DNA of 64,000 nucleotides from Nymphalis io (taxonomy: Eukaryota > Arthropoda > Insecta > Lepidoptera > Nymphalidae), in NCBI RefSeq assembly GCF_905147045.1, contig NC_065905.1, forward strand, positions 5,332,001-5,396,000, written 5' to 3'. The notes under the pieces were generated by a model. The model was given only the letters and a program-made list of their open reading frames with translations. It did no database searches and was not told the DNA's origin. Below, piece by piece: positions 1-11,411 of this stretch (the first letter of the stretch is position 1; every line of letters begins with the position of its first letter). Position numbers and translations under genes: made by a program.

Positions 1-31
1 AATTTAATTTGAGAAATTTAATTTGTTACAG

Positions 32-3000
32 ATATCTAAAATGTGCCCACCAGAGATTGAAGTTGCATGTCATAATGGTCCCGACTCTAGTACGATTTCA
101 GGACCTGCGAATGTTATGAGAGAATTTGTTGCCTATTTGACTTCGAAAGATATTTTCGCCAAGGAAGTGCCATGTTCAAACATTGCATACCACTCTCGTT
201 ACATTGCTGAAGCAGGTACTCATTTTAAGGTTTAAACTTCTATTATTTGATGAGGATGTCAAATTACAAAATAATTGGAATTGATCATAATCAATATTAT
301 AATAAAACCGGTATTGTTTATATTGTATTTAATTATCATATCTTAAATATTTTTAAAGGTCCTGGTCTGCTTAAATATTTAACCGAAGTAATCAAAACGC
401 CTAAGCCCCGAAGTGAGCGTTGGGTATCAACATCAGTTCCACAAGACCGCTGGGATGAACCACTTGCTAAGTACTCCTCGGCTGAATACCACACCAATAA
501 TTTACTGGTAAATAGTCTTGCAATACCTGGTTTATCAATGATTAGTAAATTCTTGTTCATCAATAAAGCTTTTTTCTAGAATTCGGTACTTTTTGAAGAA
601 ACGGCGGTATTGATTCCACCTAATGCAGTACTAGTGGAAGTCGCGCCACATGGTCTTCTTCAGGCTATTCTCAAAAGATCGCTACCTGACTCTTGCAGAC
701 ATATACCGCTTACAAGACGTGGACATCCAGACAATGCACAATTCTTGCTTGAAGGTGTCGGAAAGTAAGTATTTTAAAAATAAAATTTAAAAATTGGTAT
801 TTTTTATAAAAAAAAATTATTTACAACAGTTAACATTCACAGGCTTTATATGGAAGGATATAATCCAAAAATAGAAACCCTCTATCCCAAAGTTGAGTAT
901 CCTGTTTCTACTGGAACGCCAATGCTTTCACATTTAGTAGAGTGGGCCCACACTGAACGATGGTAAATATTTTGTATTTTTTTTATTTTAGTAAAAAGAA
1001 AAATAAATAAAAATATATTAATTTGTGTTTAGGAATTTAGCTCTCTATATGGCAGCACATAGAAAAACGGCAGCCGCTTCCAAAAATATAATATCAACTC
1101 ACGATGATAATAATAAATATTTGAAAGGTCATGTGATCCAAGGTAAAGTTTTTTTTTTGTTAATTTTATATTTTCATGTATGATTGTGATGAGCAAATAC
1201 TACATATAAAATTACTTCCTACTTAGATAAGAATATGTACCCATTTGCGGCGGTACTCGTAGCAGTTTGGGATACTTTAGCAATGGTGTCAGGAGTAGAG
1301 CGAAAACAGTTGTCGGTGGAGTTCCGAGAAGTGCAACAACATTCGCAGCTGCCACTCCACAATCAACGACAACTTAGAATCAACATAGCTCTGCATAGAG
1401 GCACAGGAAGATTTGAAGTAATTTTTTAAATCATAATTTTGGTTCAGCAATTATATTAATGATAGAATTTGAAATTTTAAGTGACTCTTCAACTATTTAC
1501 CGTATTTAAATTAAAACAAAAAATAAACACAATATTTTATACGACATTCAAAATTTTAAAGTTACTTATATTAGTGTAACAAATATGGCCGCCGGCGCAG
1601 TCCCGTCTGATTAGGCACTTCATTAATTTTTCAGTCATTTTATTCAGCGACTTAAATATATTCGATTTAATAAAACCTAGAAACAGCAGCTAATGGGATA
1701 TCCGATTGTCTTGTTAATTCTTATTAAATATTTCAGGTTTTGAGCAAGAAAATAAAAGTTGCAACAGGTTTTATAATTGGAGAAATAAAAGACGAAAAAC
1801 CTAAAGACAACCTCACATCTAATGAACCCATGATTTTAAAATCAGACGATATTTATCAATTACTGCATTCAAAGGGCTATAATTATTCGTGAGTATTCAC
1901 TACGGATTAAAGTTGAAACTATTTGACAAATAATAAACATTGCGGCTAATATAACTTTTATTTTGCTTACAGTGATGACTTTAGAAGTATCTATAACGCA
2001 AATATGTCTTTAAATGAAGCGAATATAATATGGCGTGATAATTGGGTAACATTCATAGATGGCATAATTCAATTAAATACACTTAGGCGAACATATGATA
2101 AAGTTTCTCAACTTTATTCTATAAGCAAAATCGTAATCAATGTGGAAGATCATTTGAAGAACGCAATATCAATAAATGACGATACAGTGGTTATGCCTGC
2201 TAAAGTAAATGACTTACACAATTACACGAGGTATGTTATTTTTAAATAAATTTTATGTTTTTTATATTATATTCACATAAATAATTGTATATAAATATAT
2301 TTTATAACTTGTACGATGATATATGTCCATTTCTTATAGGTGTGGAGGAGTTGTTATAGAAAATATAAGATTTCATGACTTACCACCGATACTAAACAAG
2401 AATGTGACACTTAAAACTGTGCATAAAAATAAACTTGATGTAAGTGTTTACAATTATACTATAAACCCCTATTTCTAAAAACCCCTAAATTTAATAACTT
2501 AAACATAAAAGCTAGTTTAATCTTAAAAAGATTAACTAAGCAATAGCTAAACGAGGATTCGCAAAATAAGTCTTTATAGTTCTCTAGCTGTCAGGAACAA
2601 ACCTGTATTAAAAAAATACACTAAAAATTGCTGCATATGTACTTTCGTAGCGAGCACCAATATCTTATTGCAGGACAGGTAGTATAATTCTGAGAACAGC
2701 TCATCTTATGTAATTCTTCGTCGCATTTCCATATAAAAAGTACTTTTGTATTTTATTATCTTATTGAGAATTCCTAAAGATTATAATATGTGATATACAT
2801 TTAAGGCTATTGATGACGGAAAATATTACGTGCCCTTACGCGGAAATCGTGAAATGACACTAGAAATTAAGCGATATGGTGATCTGGACTCTTTGCACTG
2901 GGTGGATGGATCAGAATCACATGATGATAATGGTGTAAAAGTGACGGTATGTTCAACGAAAAGATGCGTATGTTTCTTTATTTAAAAAAACAGGGTGCGT

Positions 3001-6000
3001 GTATTCCCAATTCATCTCCCACTAACGGTTTGACTGATTTTTGAATTTATTGATTCACATAGTTTTTAACTATAATTGACATCCAGTTGGGGCTGTTGAT
3101 ATCCAGATTTATTTATATTTATTTTTCGACTATTTTTTTATTTCTTACATAAGTAATGTAACTTGCTTACTTTATTTCTTTTTTACAAAAATCAAATAAT
3201 ACTTCTTTTCAGCGACATTTCTGTCTTCTTTTATTCATGACTTCGTAATGTCTTTTTGGTTCGGGATAAAATCATAATTTTGCCTGTACCAAGTAGGGAC
3301 TAATTGTTTCATGCTTTATTATGTATGTATTAGCGTTAATTTTATACCGCTATTTTTTAGGTTCGCTATGCAGGTATAAATGATGTGGATATGAAGAAGA
3401 AAATGGGACTAATTGCTTTAGATAAAGACCAAACACAGGCCATGCTCGATTTCAGTGGAGTTACCGAAAGGTAAAGCTAATTAAAAAAATATTTATAAAA
3501 GTAATTTGTAACTATTTTCAATAAATTACTGTTTTCAGCATACATATACATAAGTAAGATGTGTATACGTTAATAATATTTACTTATGTCTCGACAGCGG
3601 AGCACGTGTTATGGGAATCGTTTATGACAAATCAATTAAAACATCCGTGAGAGCGAAACCGGAACTATTGTGGCCAGTACCAGATCATTGGAGCCTTGAA
3701 GATGCTGCAACTGTTCCTTTGGCATACAGTGTGGCGTTCTACTGTCTTGTAAATATATTATAGTACTTTTTTTTAATTATTAATAATTGCTGAATGTAAA
3801 TAATCATTCTTTAGCTTTATTCCAGAAAATATTATTAGTATTGTTTTTTCTATAAATTTGTTATGCGTGTTTTGTATTTTATTTTAATTTCATTATATTT
3901 GTTTATAATTTGATGTAGATATGAAATTGTTAATTCTATAATAATTTATTTCATTAATAACAAAATACTATATTTTATATATTACTATAATACATCTAAA
4001 TCTTTTATTCGATTAAAGGTAATGAAGAGCAAATTTAAAAGTGGCATTAATTTGTTCGTCCACGGCGGTGCTGGTGCTCTTGGTCAAGCTGTTATATCGA
4101 TTGCCTTAGCTCATGGTTGTCAAGTTTTCACAACTGTAAGTGATACCAAGAAGAAGCGATTCTTGCAAAGGTTATTCCCGGAACTGAAAGGTTAATAGAA
4201 TATGCAATATTAATATAGTTATAGAATATAATGACGGAATATATACAATACACTATTAAATTTACGCAACTAACCTTCAGTCAGCATTTAAGAAATAAAT
4301 ATAAAATTTATGTTCATTGTCCCCGTTTAAAACCATTGGATAAGAATAATATACTTTTTGAAGTCAACTATTCAATAATTACGAAAGTTGAAAACATGAA
4401 TGTATTTAAGATTAATCTAAAACTAAACGGTAAAGGAAATTTGTACCTATGATTGTATTGATTCTTGTATGGTGTATTAACTTGCATATTTAAGTAATAT
4501 TGTAAACAATTTTTTGTTATATTTTTTTCTTTTTAAAGATTTGTAATATTATTAAAACTATCTTTTTTGTAACTAGAGATGCATACTTCCGATATACGAG
4601 AATACTTAATATTATTTAATTTTTTTTTTTGTATTTTTTATCACATTTTAAGTGTTCTTATAAGAAATAAATATCTTTAACCCTATATTTTATACAAGTT
4701 GTGCAATATGCGTTAAATTTTTTGTTTTATTGCAGGTGAAAACATTGGAAACTCGCGTGATACAAGTTTCTCGGATATGGTCATGACTGCTACGAAAGGC
4801 AAAGGTTGCAATGTTGTAATTAGTTGTGTTCGTGGAGAAATCAAAAACGTAAGTTAAAATTTTGGAGCAAATACTAAAAAAAACGGTTAATCCAAGTTAA
4901 TCAAGGTTATCCAAGAAAATATATAAGCAAAAGGTCATGGCGATTAATCCAACAAATGCCAACATCCCCTATATATAAAATTACCTGAAATATATGCCTA
5001 TTAAAATGATTTTTTATTAAATCATCCCCTCTTGGTTGATTAGTTTAATAAACTTGTTCATATTAAATTAGGTAATTATATAAATACAGTTGAAAAATAA
5101 AACAAAAAATACACAGCATTATATCTCCATGGTCCCACAATTTTTTAGAATAATTATAGTAGTATTTAATTGCAAATCATCCTCTTAATTTCTATTCTAT
5201 TCTATTCTATTCTTCGTATGTGTTTATGTCAAAGAACTCCCAAACGGTTTTACTTTCGAGTGTGTTTGAGTGAGCATCCCTGGATGGCTTGGAATAAACA
5301 TAAGTGGAGCTGTGATCGGGTTCCAGGATAAAATTAATAAAATTCTTATTTCACTCGTACGAGGTCGGGACGGGCAACTAGTATACTTATAAAGTCGTTT
5401 GTCCTGACTTACTATCAACGCACAACCAAAACAAACAAAGTCTAAAAAACTGTAAATCGTAATCATCCCATCTAGGACTGGATTTTTGGAAATTTCAACC
5501 GTAAGGGGAAAAATGGGAGGGATAACATTGTTGAATTTTACTCGCAAGAAGTCGGGGCGCGCAGCTAGTAATTAATATATTTTGGACGGTATGTTTGATG
5601 TTATAATAATTCTGAATATATTTTTAGGCTACGATGAGATGTTGTCACGTATCATCAACTTTCATCGATGCAGCAGTTTTACTGAATCGCGAAGAATTTT
5701 TCTTTGGAATGAAGTATCTGACAAAATCAGTATCGTACTGCACCCTTGATTTGAACTCAATTGTAGAACTTAATAAACTAGATGAGTTAAAGGTAAGATT
5801 ATACTTGGAACATATTTTGAAAATCATTTTATAAAAATATTAAAGTACTATTAAATATTACCATAAATATTACCAAAATATATACCAGTAAGTATATATT
5901 TTGGTAAACGTGAATCACTTATAGTACAACTTGTACTTTAAAAACTACAACAATACCAAAATTGTTACAAGGTTTGTCGATATATATTTTAGACTTTTTA

Positions 6001-9000
6001 CCTTTATATATGTGTATCTTAGTAGACTATACTTTTTTATATAAAAAAGAAAGGTCGATAGTGCCAAGATAGGCCAGTGAATAGAAAACGTAATTCTTAA
6101 CCAAAGAACGCGTGTTCAAATCCGTTCAAGCATCATTGTGTTTTCATGTGTTTAATATTTACTCATAATTTATCTCGTGCTCAGCGATGAAGGAACATAT
6201 CGTGGGGTACCTTCATATGTTGAAGAAAATTCTGACTCTAATTCCACTAAGAGCAAAAAACTTGGTCAAAAATATCCAACGGGCTGTATTAAAAGTATAT
6301 TAAAAGACGTGTAATGTTTTTTAGCAATTGCAACAAATGTTAAGCGAAGGGATCGCCCGCGGATACGTAAGGCCTCTGTCACGTGTGACTTACACGCCCC
6401 AAGACGTGGCGAGGGCTTACCGCTTGCAAGCCGGCAGTCGCCACCGAGGCCGCGTACTCATCAACTTACAAGAGGACCCGTCTTACGTGCAGACTAAGTA
6501 TGTAATAGTATGACAAGTTGTATTTAAAATAAAATTATATGTACAGACAACAAAATAATAGCTATATTACGTAATTCTTTTCAAGGTCGTTCTTTAAACT
6601 TACAATGTCAATATATATTTTTTTTCAGAATAAGCTGCTCACCTAATCTTTACCAAATTATATTGTTGGAAAATGAAATATTAGGATCGCATTTAGTTGA
6701 AAGATTGATAAACCGAGGCGCCAAAGAGTTCATTTTAATTTCTTCAAATCAATCGAACTATCTTTCTTACAAATTAAGGTATATTTTACTGTTTTTTAAG
6801 ATTTATTATAGGATCATATAAATATTATTAATATAATATAATAATATTTATATGGAGTCTTCTTAGATATTTTAAATTAAAAATTAAAATTACTGCTATA
6901 TGTGTTTATGCCATTAACACTTTTTGAATATCGTATTTTGATTTGATATTTTGTTTAAATTTATTTAATAACTGAATTTTTTTTACAGAACATGGGAAGC
7001 ACAAGGGGTTCATGTTCAAGTACTGCTTAAAAATGTATTGAATACAACACATCAAAATGTATTTGAAAACATTAAATCAATTGGAATCGAAGGTATATAT
7101 TACGTTGCTAAACCAGATGTTCAAAGAGATAGCGCCAGAACTACCTTGGAACAGTTAATGCTACTTGCACAGCGATCCTATTCGACGTTGAAGTAAGTAA
7201 TAGAATAACTTGTTGTTTTTTTTAAATTACTTTTAAGTTCTAGTAGTAGTAGTAGCAGAGTTTTACAAAGTCATTATTTTTTTAAATTAATGATATGAAT
7301 TAATTTAATTTTCATTAATCTTAAAACTACAATAATATTAGCAAATGTGCATTGGTTTGATTTGATATTGACATTAATTTAGTTGTTTTTAATTGTATCA
7401 AAAAATTATATAATTAAAAAAATCGTGTAAAGTTTTCATAATATAATTTAATTTTAAGATTCTTCGCTGTCATAAGTAATGACAATGACGATTGGATGAA
7501 AATCACAATGGATAAACATCCCGAGAACTTGACTCTGATTAAGTTACCGACTTTGAAACAGGTACAATGTATATCTAATATTGATTTAAGAAATTTTTCC
7601 TTTTTTTTCGACATAACTTTTGAAATTTCATGAAATTCTCTTTCACAATTTTTTATATACATATGCATACAAAGAACATAAAGAGGGCAGTACCGTAATA
7701 TTGAGAAAAAGGAAGATGGTAGAAAAAAAATTTAAACCCTATAATAACCATAACACCCTAAAGTAGCAGTAGCAGCCAGATTGCAACACTGCACGACCAA
7801 GTCATTTCAAAGATATTTGCTTGCTCTTTTTCTTCGTTTGTCTGTGTTCCTAAGTGCGATAACAGCCGACCAGTTTGCTTTTTTCCAACTATCTTTGGAA
7901 ATTCTTTTTCTAGTAGGTTGGCTTACTTTGTATGGATTGTTTAGACCCAGGTTAGGTATTGATATAGGAGCTTTAAACCAAAAAAATTCCTTAGTCCACT
8001 CTTAAGAAGGGTTCAGTGGGAAGCTAACATCATTCCCAAAAGTCACATCAAAATATGTTTAAATGTAATTTTCGTGTTTGTAGGAGACAAATATTGGAAC
8101 CAAAGGAACTTTTTCAGTATATGACGCTATTGATGCCGTGGAAAAAGCGCTGTGCTCAAAACAACACGTTATAGTTGTACAATCTGTTGAAGAGTCTCCC
8201 AAGTCTCTATTACAACAACTAAGTGCATTAGTCGGTAATTATATTTCTAATATTTAATACTTTTGTTATTTTCTACCAACCTGCATAGGGGCGACGTGGT
8301 GGAATAAGCTCTAAACTTTTTCCTCAAAGGGTGAGGAAGCTTCAGCCCAGCAGTGGGACATTCATAAGCAATTTCTTATTCACACCCACTTATAGCTTTG
8401 CTACTTATATAAGTATATTCATCCTGAACTCGTTGGTGATAAAAAACACTGTGACAAAATCTGAATGTTTTGAGAAAAACAAATAAATACAAGTATATTA
8501 AAAACAAATAGAAGCGGAATAAAAATATCATAAAGGCTTCCTAGGCTTGAACTGTCTACAAGAATTTAAGTGCTATTTTGTTTTTCAGTAAAATTAAAAA
8601 AATATGAAATTTAAATTCACGGGGATTATATAATTCTAATTGCAGGTATACAAGTACCAGACGATGCACCAAATGAAGCGACTTTACAAGACTTTGGCAT
8701 AGATCCCGCCAATTTTGGAGTCATACAAGTTTATATGCGTGATATCTGTCATATATTATTAGACGAGCGTGACGTCCAATTGTTAACTATTGAAAAGTAA
8801 GTAATGTGTATTACGTTTTTGTATTAATGATAAGTTTCTTAGTTTTTATTTTATCTATTTTTTTATATTCTTCACAGTATTCGTGACATAGAGACCGGTT
8901 TATCAGATACTATTTTTGAAGAAACCAAAGGCTTAGAAACATTCATTTCCTACGTCGATCAAGATGAGCTTCTAGCAACTACTGAGATGGTGTTTTTACC

Positions 9001-10544
9001 GACGCTTACAAACATTTCAGCACAGGTATTTGCAAATACAAATATATATATTTTATACTTAAAATTTTTATATAAAAATTTACCGTATATTAATTGAAAA
9101 TATCTAACAAATATCCAAGTAGCTGTTATTTGGATATAGTAATAATATAATAATAATAATGATATAATAAGAATAATTATAATAAGTGCTTAATAAGATT
9201 AAAAGGTCATTTAAGATATTACTTAACAATTATACAATGGATACGCATTGTGTGTATAAGTATTTATGCACTCTTTTCTGTGTAGAACAATAAAATTTTA
9301 CTATTTATTTAAACAGCGTGACGATGAATTTGACGTAAGCCAAACATATCTGAGTGTGGTACCGGGAGTGGAGGGTCACCATGCTCGGTTCCAAATGCTG
9401 TGTGAAAGACTCAAGCTACCCGCAATTGTGCTACAGCCTGGATTGGACTCACCACACCAGACGATACAAGAAATGGCAGATAGATTCGCAAAAGTATTTC
9501 AATATTTATTTTTCACGACATTATTATTGATTCACGTGAAAGTCATAATGTCATTTATTTAAATAGGCTCTCACGAATAAATGTTTTTTTAATAAATCAA
9601 AACTTTGTAAAAATAACAGACTAATATTTTTAACATAACTCTATATATTAACAAGTTTACATTTTCTATATATACATTTTTTGTCCTATATAAATCATCA
9701 ATGTGATAAAAATTAAACCTAAATACAATAAATATACCGCTTAATTATTTTTACGTTTATTACAGGTTCTTCTCAAAAAGAAATTGTCGGATGGATTTTA
9801 CTTATTAGGATATGAAAGTGGTGTACTAACAGCGCTAGAAATGGCGGCGATTTTCGAAGAACAAGGTAAACAATGTTACTAGAAACTTACATGACCATTA
9901 TTGCAAGACACTATATATTTTTGTACGTTATATTTAACTATTTCAATATATTCGTAGGTTTAACTGGCACTGTTTTCTGCATCGGCGGCGCACCTAATGA
10001 TATACAAGAACACTTTGAAGATAAACTTAAGAATTTCAATACCGAAGAAGAATTGCAAGATGCTGTAGTGCAGCATATGTACAAATTAATGACTAATGAT
10101 GAAAATACAAAGCGTTTAGACAGCGTATTAGAAAACAGCATGACTTGGAATGAAAAGGTATCCGCGTGCGTTAAAATTCTCTCGGGTCACGTGGTACATT
10201 CAAACCAATACACTGAAGAGAATATTAAAGCAGCATACGCCAGAATAATTCAAGTTCGCAAGTGTAAAATTCAACCGCGTCGACTTCGTTCGAAGATTAT
10301 ATCTATGCGACCTAAATCTACCAAAGTTCGTCAAACATCTTCGCTACAAGATTATTCAATGCAACCTATTGTGGAGTACGAACTGGAAGCTCCATTAGCT
10401 TTTGCTGCACAAGATCTACGTGGCAGTGCCATTATAAACCGCCACCTAGATCCTACTATCCTGGAATCATTTGAAAAGAGAAACCTGTGTGAGACGTACA
10501 TCTTGAATTCTGACACATTCATGTCGAGCCACGATGATGTGTAA
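32..10544 (+). CDS. Fatty acid synthase-like pseudo-enzyme, 3' part (copy 1)
   Basis: The 5' end lies outside the window; 25 exons (1,414 codons plus stop) are visible: 32-215, 359-507, 580-764, 843-962, 1033-1142, 1227-1417, 1737-1888, 1973-2230, 2340-2439, 2806-2946, 3361-3470, 3598-3748, 4019-4190, 4736-4848, 5628-5792, 6325-6497, 6629-6778, 6989-7192, 7459-7561, 8084-8234, 8646-8796, 8878-9025, 9317-9493, 9766-9865, 9958-10544. Domain order is acyltransferase C-terminal half (AYHSRYI histidine), dehydratase (H246 and the DGIIQ motif), enoylreductase (GGAGALGQA), degenerate ketoreductase, carrier and thioesterase. Animal FAS makes palmitate from malonyl-CoA in the cytosol, but this copy cannot finish that cycle. 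The carrier site reads FGIDP (Pro at the attachment Ser), the thioesterase reads GYESG (Glu at the nucleophile position), and the ketoreductase lacks its glycine loop and YxxxN. Against the complete copy it lacks 227 residues between dehydratase and enoylreductase. All phases join and no stop interrupts the frame. Function unknown. Confidence 0.9.
5198..5572 (+). repeat. Intronic retroelement-like fragment pair ending in CTAGTA
   Basis: Inside an enoylreductase-region intron of FAS-like copy 1, a (TCTAT)n tract at about 5198-5219 is followed by two diverged copies of a tail. The first ends GTCGGGACGGGCAACTAGTA and the second GTCGGGGCGCGCAGCTAGTA. Similar tails end degenerate non-LTR or Helitron-like elements in Lepidoptera; the class is not certain. 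No coding capacity remains. Confidence 0.45.
6056..6232 (+). repeat. Degraded tRNA-derived SINE (family A)
   Basis: This intronic copy in FAS-like gene 1 keeps the order of family A: 'ggccagtg', 'gaacgcgtgttcaaatcc', then 'tcatgtgtttaat' and 'atctcgtgctcagcgatgaagg'. It lacks the 3' half and is heavily diverged from the copy at 34343-34650. Confidence 0.55.
8280..8372 (+). repeat. SINE family A, 3' fragment
   Basis: It carries 'cgtggtggaataagctc' and 'cagcagtgggacattca', the 3' half of family A, in an intron before the carrier exon of FAS-like copy 1. Confidence 0.55.
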
Positions 10545-10575
10545 TATATTTTAATTTATTTTCTTTTATTATTCA

Positions 10576-10581
10576 AATAAA
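10576..10581 (+). terminator. Poly(A) signal of FAS-like copy 1
   Basis: AATAAA lies 32 bp after the TAA stop, in T-rich sequence. It is the nearest canonical signal for this gene. Confidence 0.6.
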
Positions 10582-11377
10582 TATATTCCAAGCATATGTT
10601 TCCCATAGTTATTTACTTGCTAATATTCTAAAGAAGAAAGTTGCATTCCTTTGTTTTTCAATGAAAAAAACTGCTACTATATACATGATAATAAAACTAC
10701 AATAGATTTATTTGTGCCCATAAATATTACTGTAAAAGCTAAATGTTGTATTTTTTAAACGTATTGTCATATAAAACTACAAATATAAATATGAATGGAA
10801 ATTTTAGGACATTTTAAAAAATTATTTGGTATAGCATTTTAGCTTTTATGGACGAACTGTAGCACCCACAGATTTCTTGTCTGAATAATTATAATATTAT
10901 ATATACCTTCTATTTTCATTTGTTTGTTTTGAGTTATTAATTCAGTTCGATACAAAGGAAAACGTCGAGCGGAAACCTGCATGTGTCTAAAGTATTTCTA
11001 AAACATTTGAATCCACATGCTTCAGAGTAGAGTGGTTCAATAAACAATAACTTAAGAGATGAAGATTTATTTACCCAGTAGTCTTTGTGTATCAGAGACA
11101 TTAACAGGCTGTTTACTTTTGTTTTTACTAATACTACTTATTTATTTAACTTTGTATAAAACTATCATAAGTCCTATTCATAAGTTGAAAAAACATGACA
11201 TCAATTAAAACGATTTAACATTTTTATTATTATTATTTAATAAAATTTGAATTTGTCAAATAACAAGATACGTAGCATAAAATTATTGATAAGAAAATAT
11301 TTTAAATATGAAACATAAATAATACAATATAGGTAATACGAATATTAAAAGAGATTGTAGGCAAATCAGTTTCAATA

Positions 11378-11383
11378 TTTATT
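11378..11383 (-). terminator. Poly(A) signal of FAS-like copy 2
   Basis: AATAAA on the minus strand lies about 28 bp after the stop. A second candidate sits at 11223-11228, so two 3' ends are possible. Confidence 0.5.
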
Positions 11384-11411
11384 ACTTTGTTATTAGGCAT
11401 TACAAAAACAT

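Larger units (their letters stand above)
10545..11411. other. Convergent intergenic gap between the two FAS-like genes
   Basis: 867 bp separate the two stop codons. It holds both 3' UTRs, AT-rich spacer, and a degraded SINE scrap near 10950-11045 that keeps the 'gaaacctgcatgtgtc' block of the tRNA-derived family. No other gene is seen. Confidence 0.7.

Noticed and set aside
32..10544. FAS-like copy 1 as a pseudogene
   Set aside because: All 25 visible exons have usable splice sites, phases match throughout, and no stop or frameshift is present. Catalytic losses are shared with copy 2, so a pseudo-enzyme fits better.
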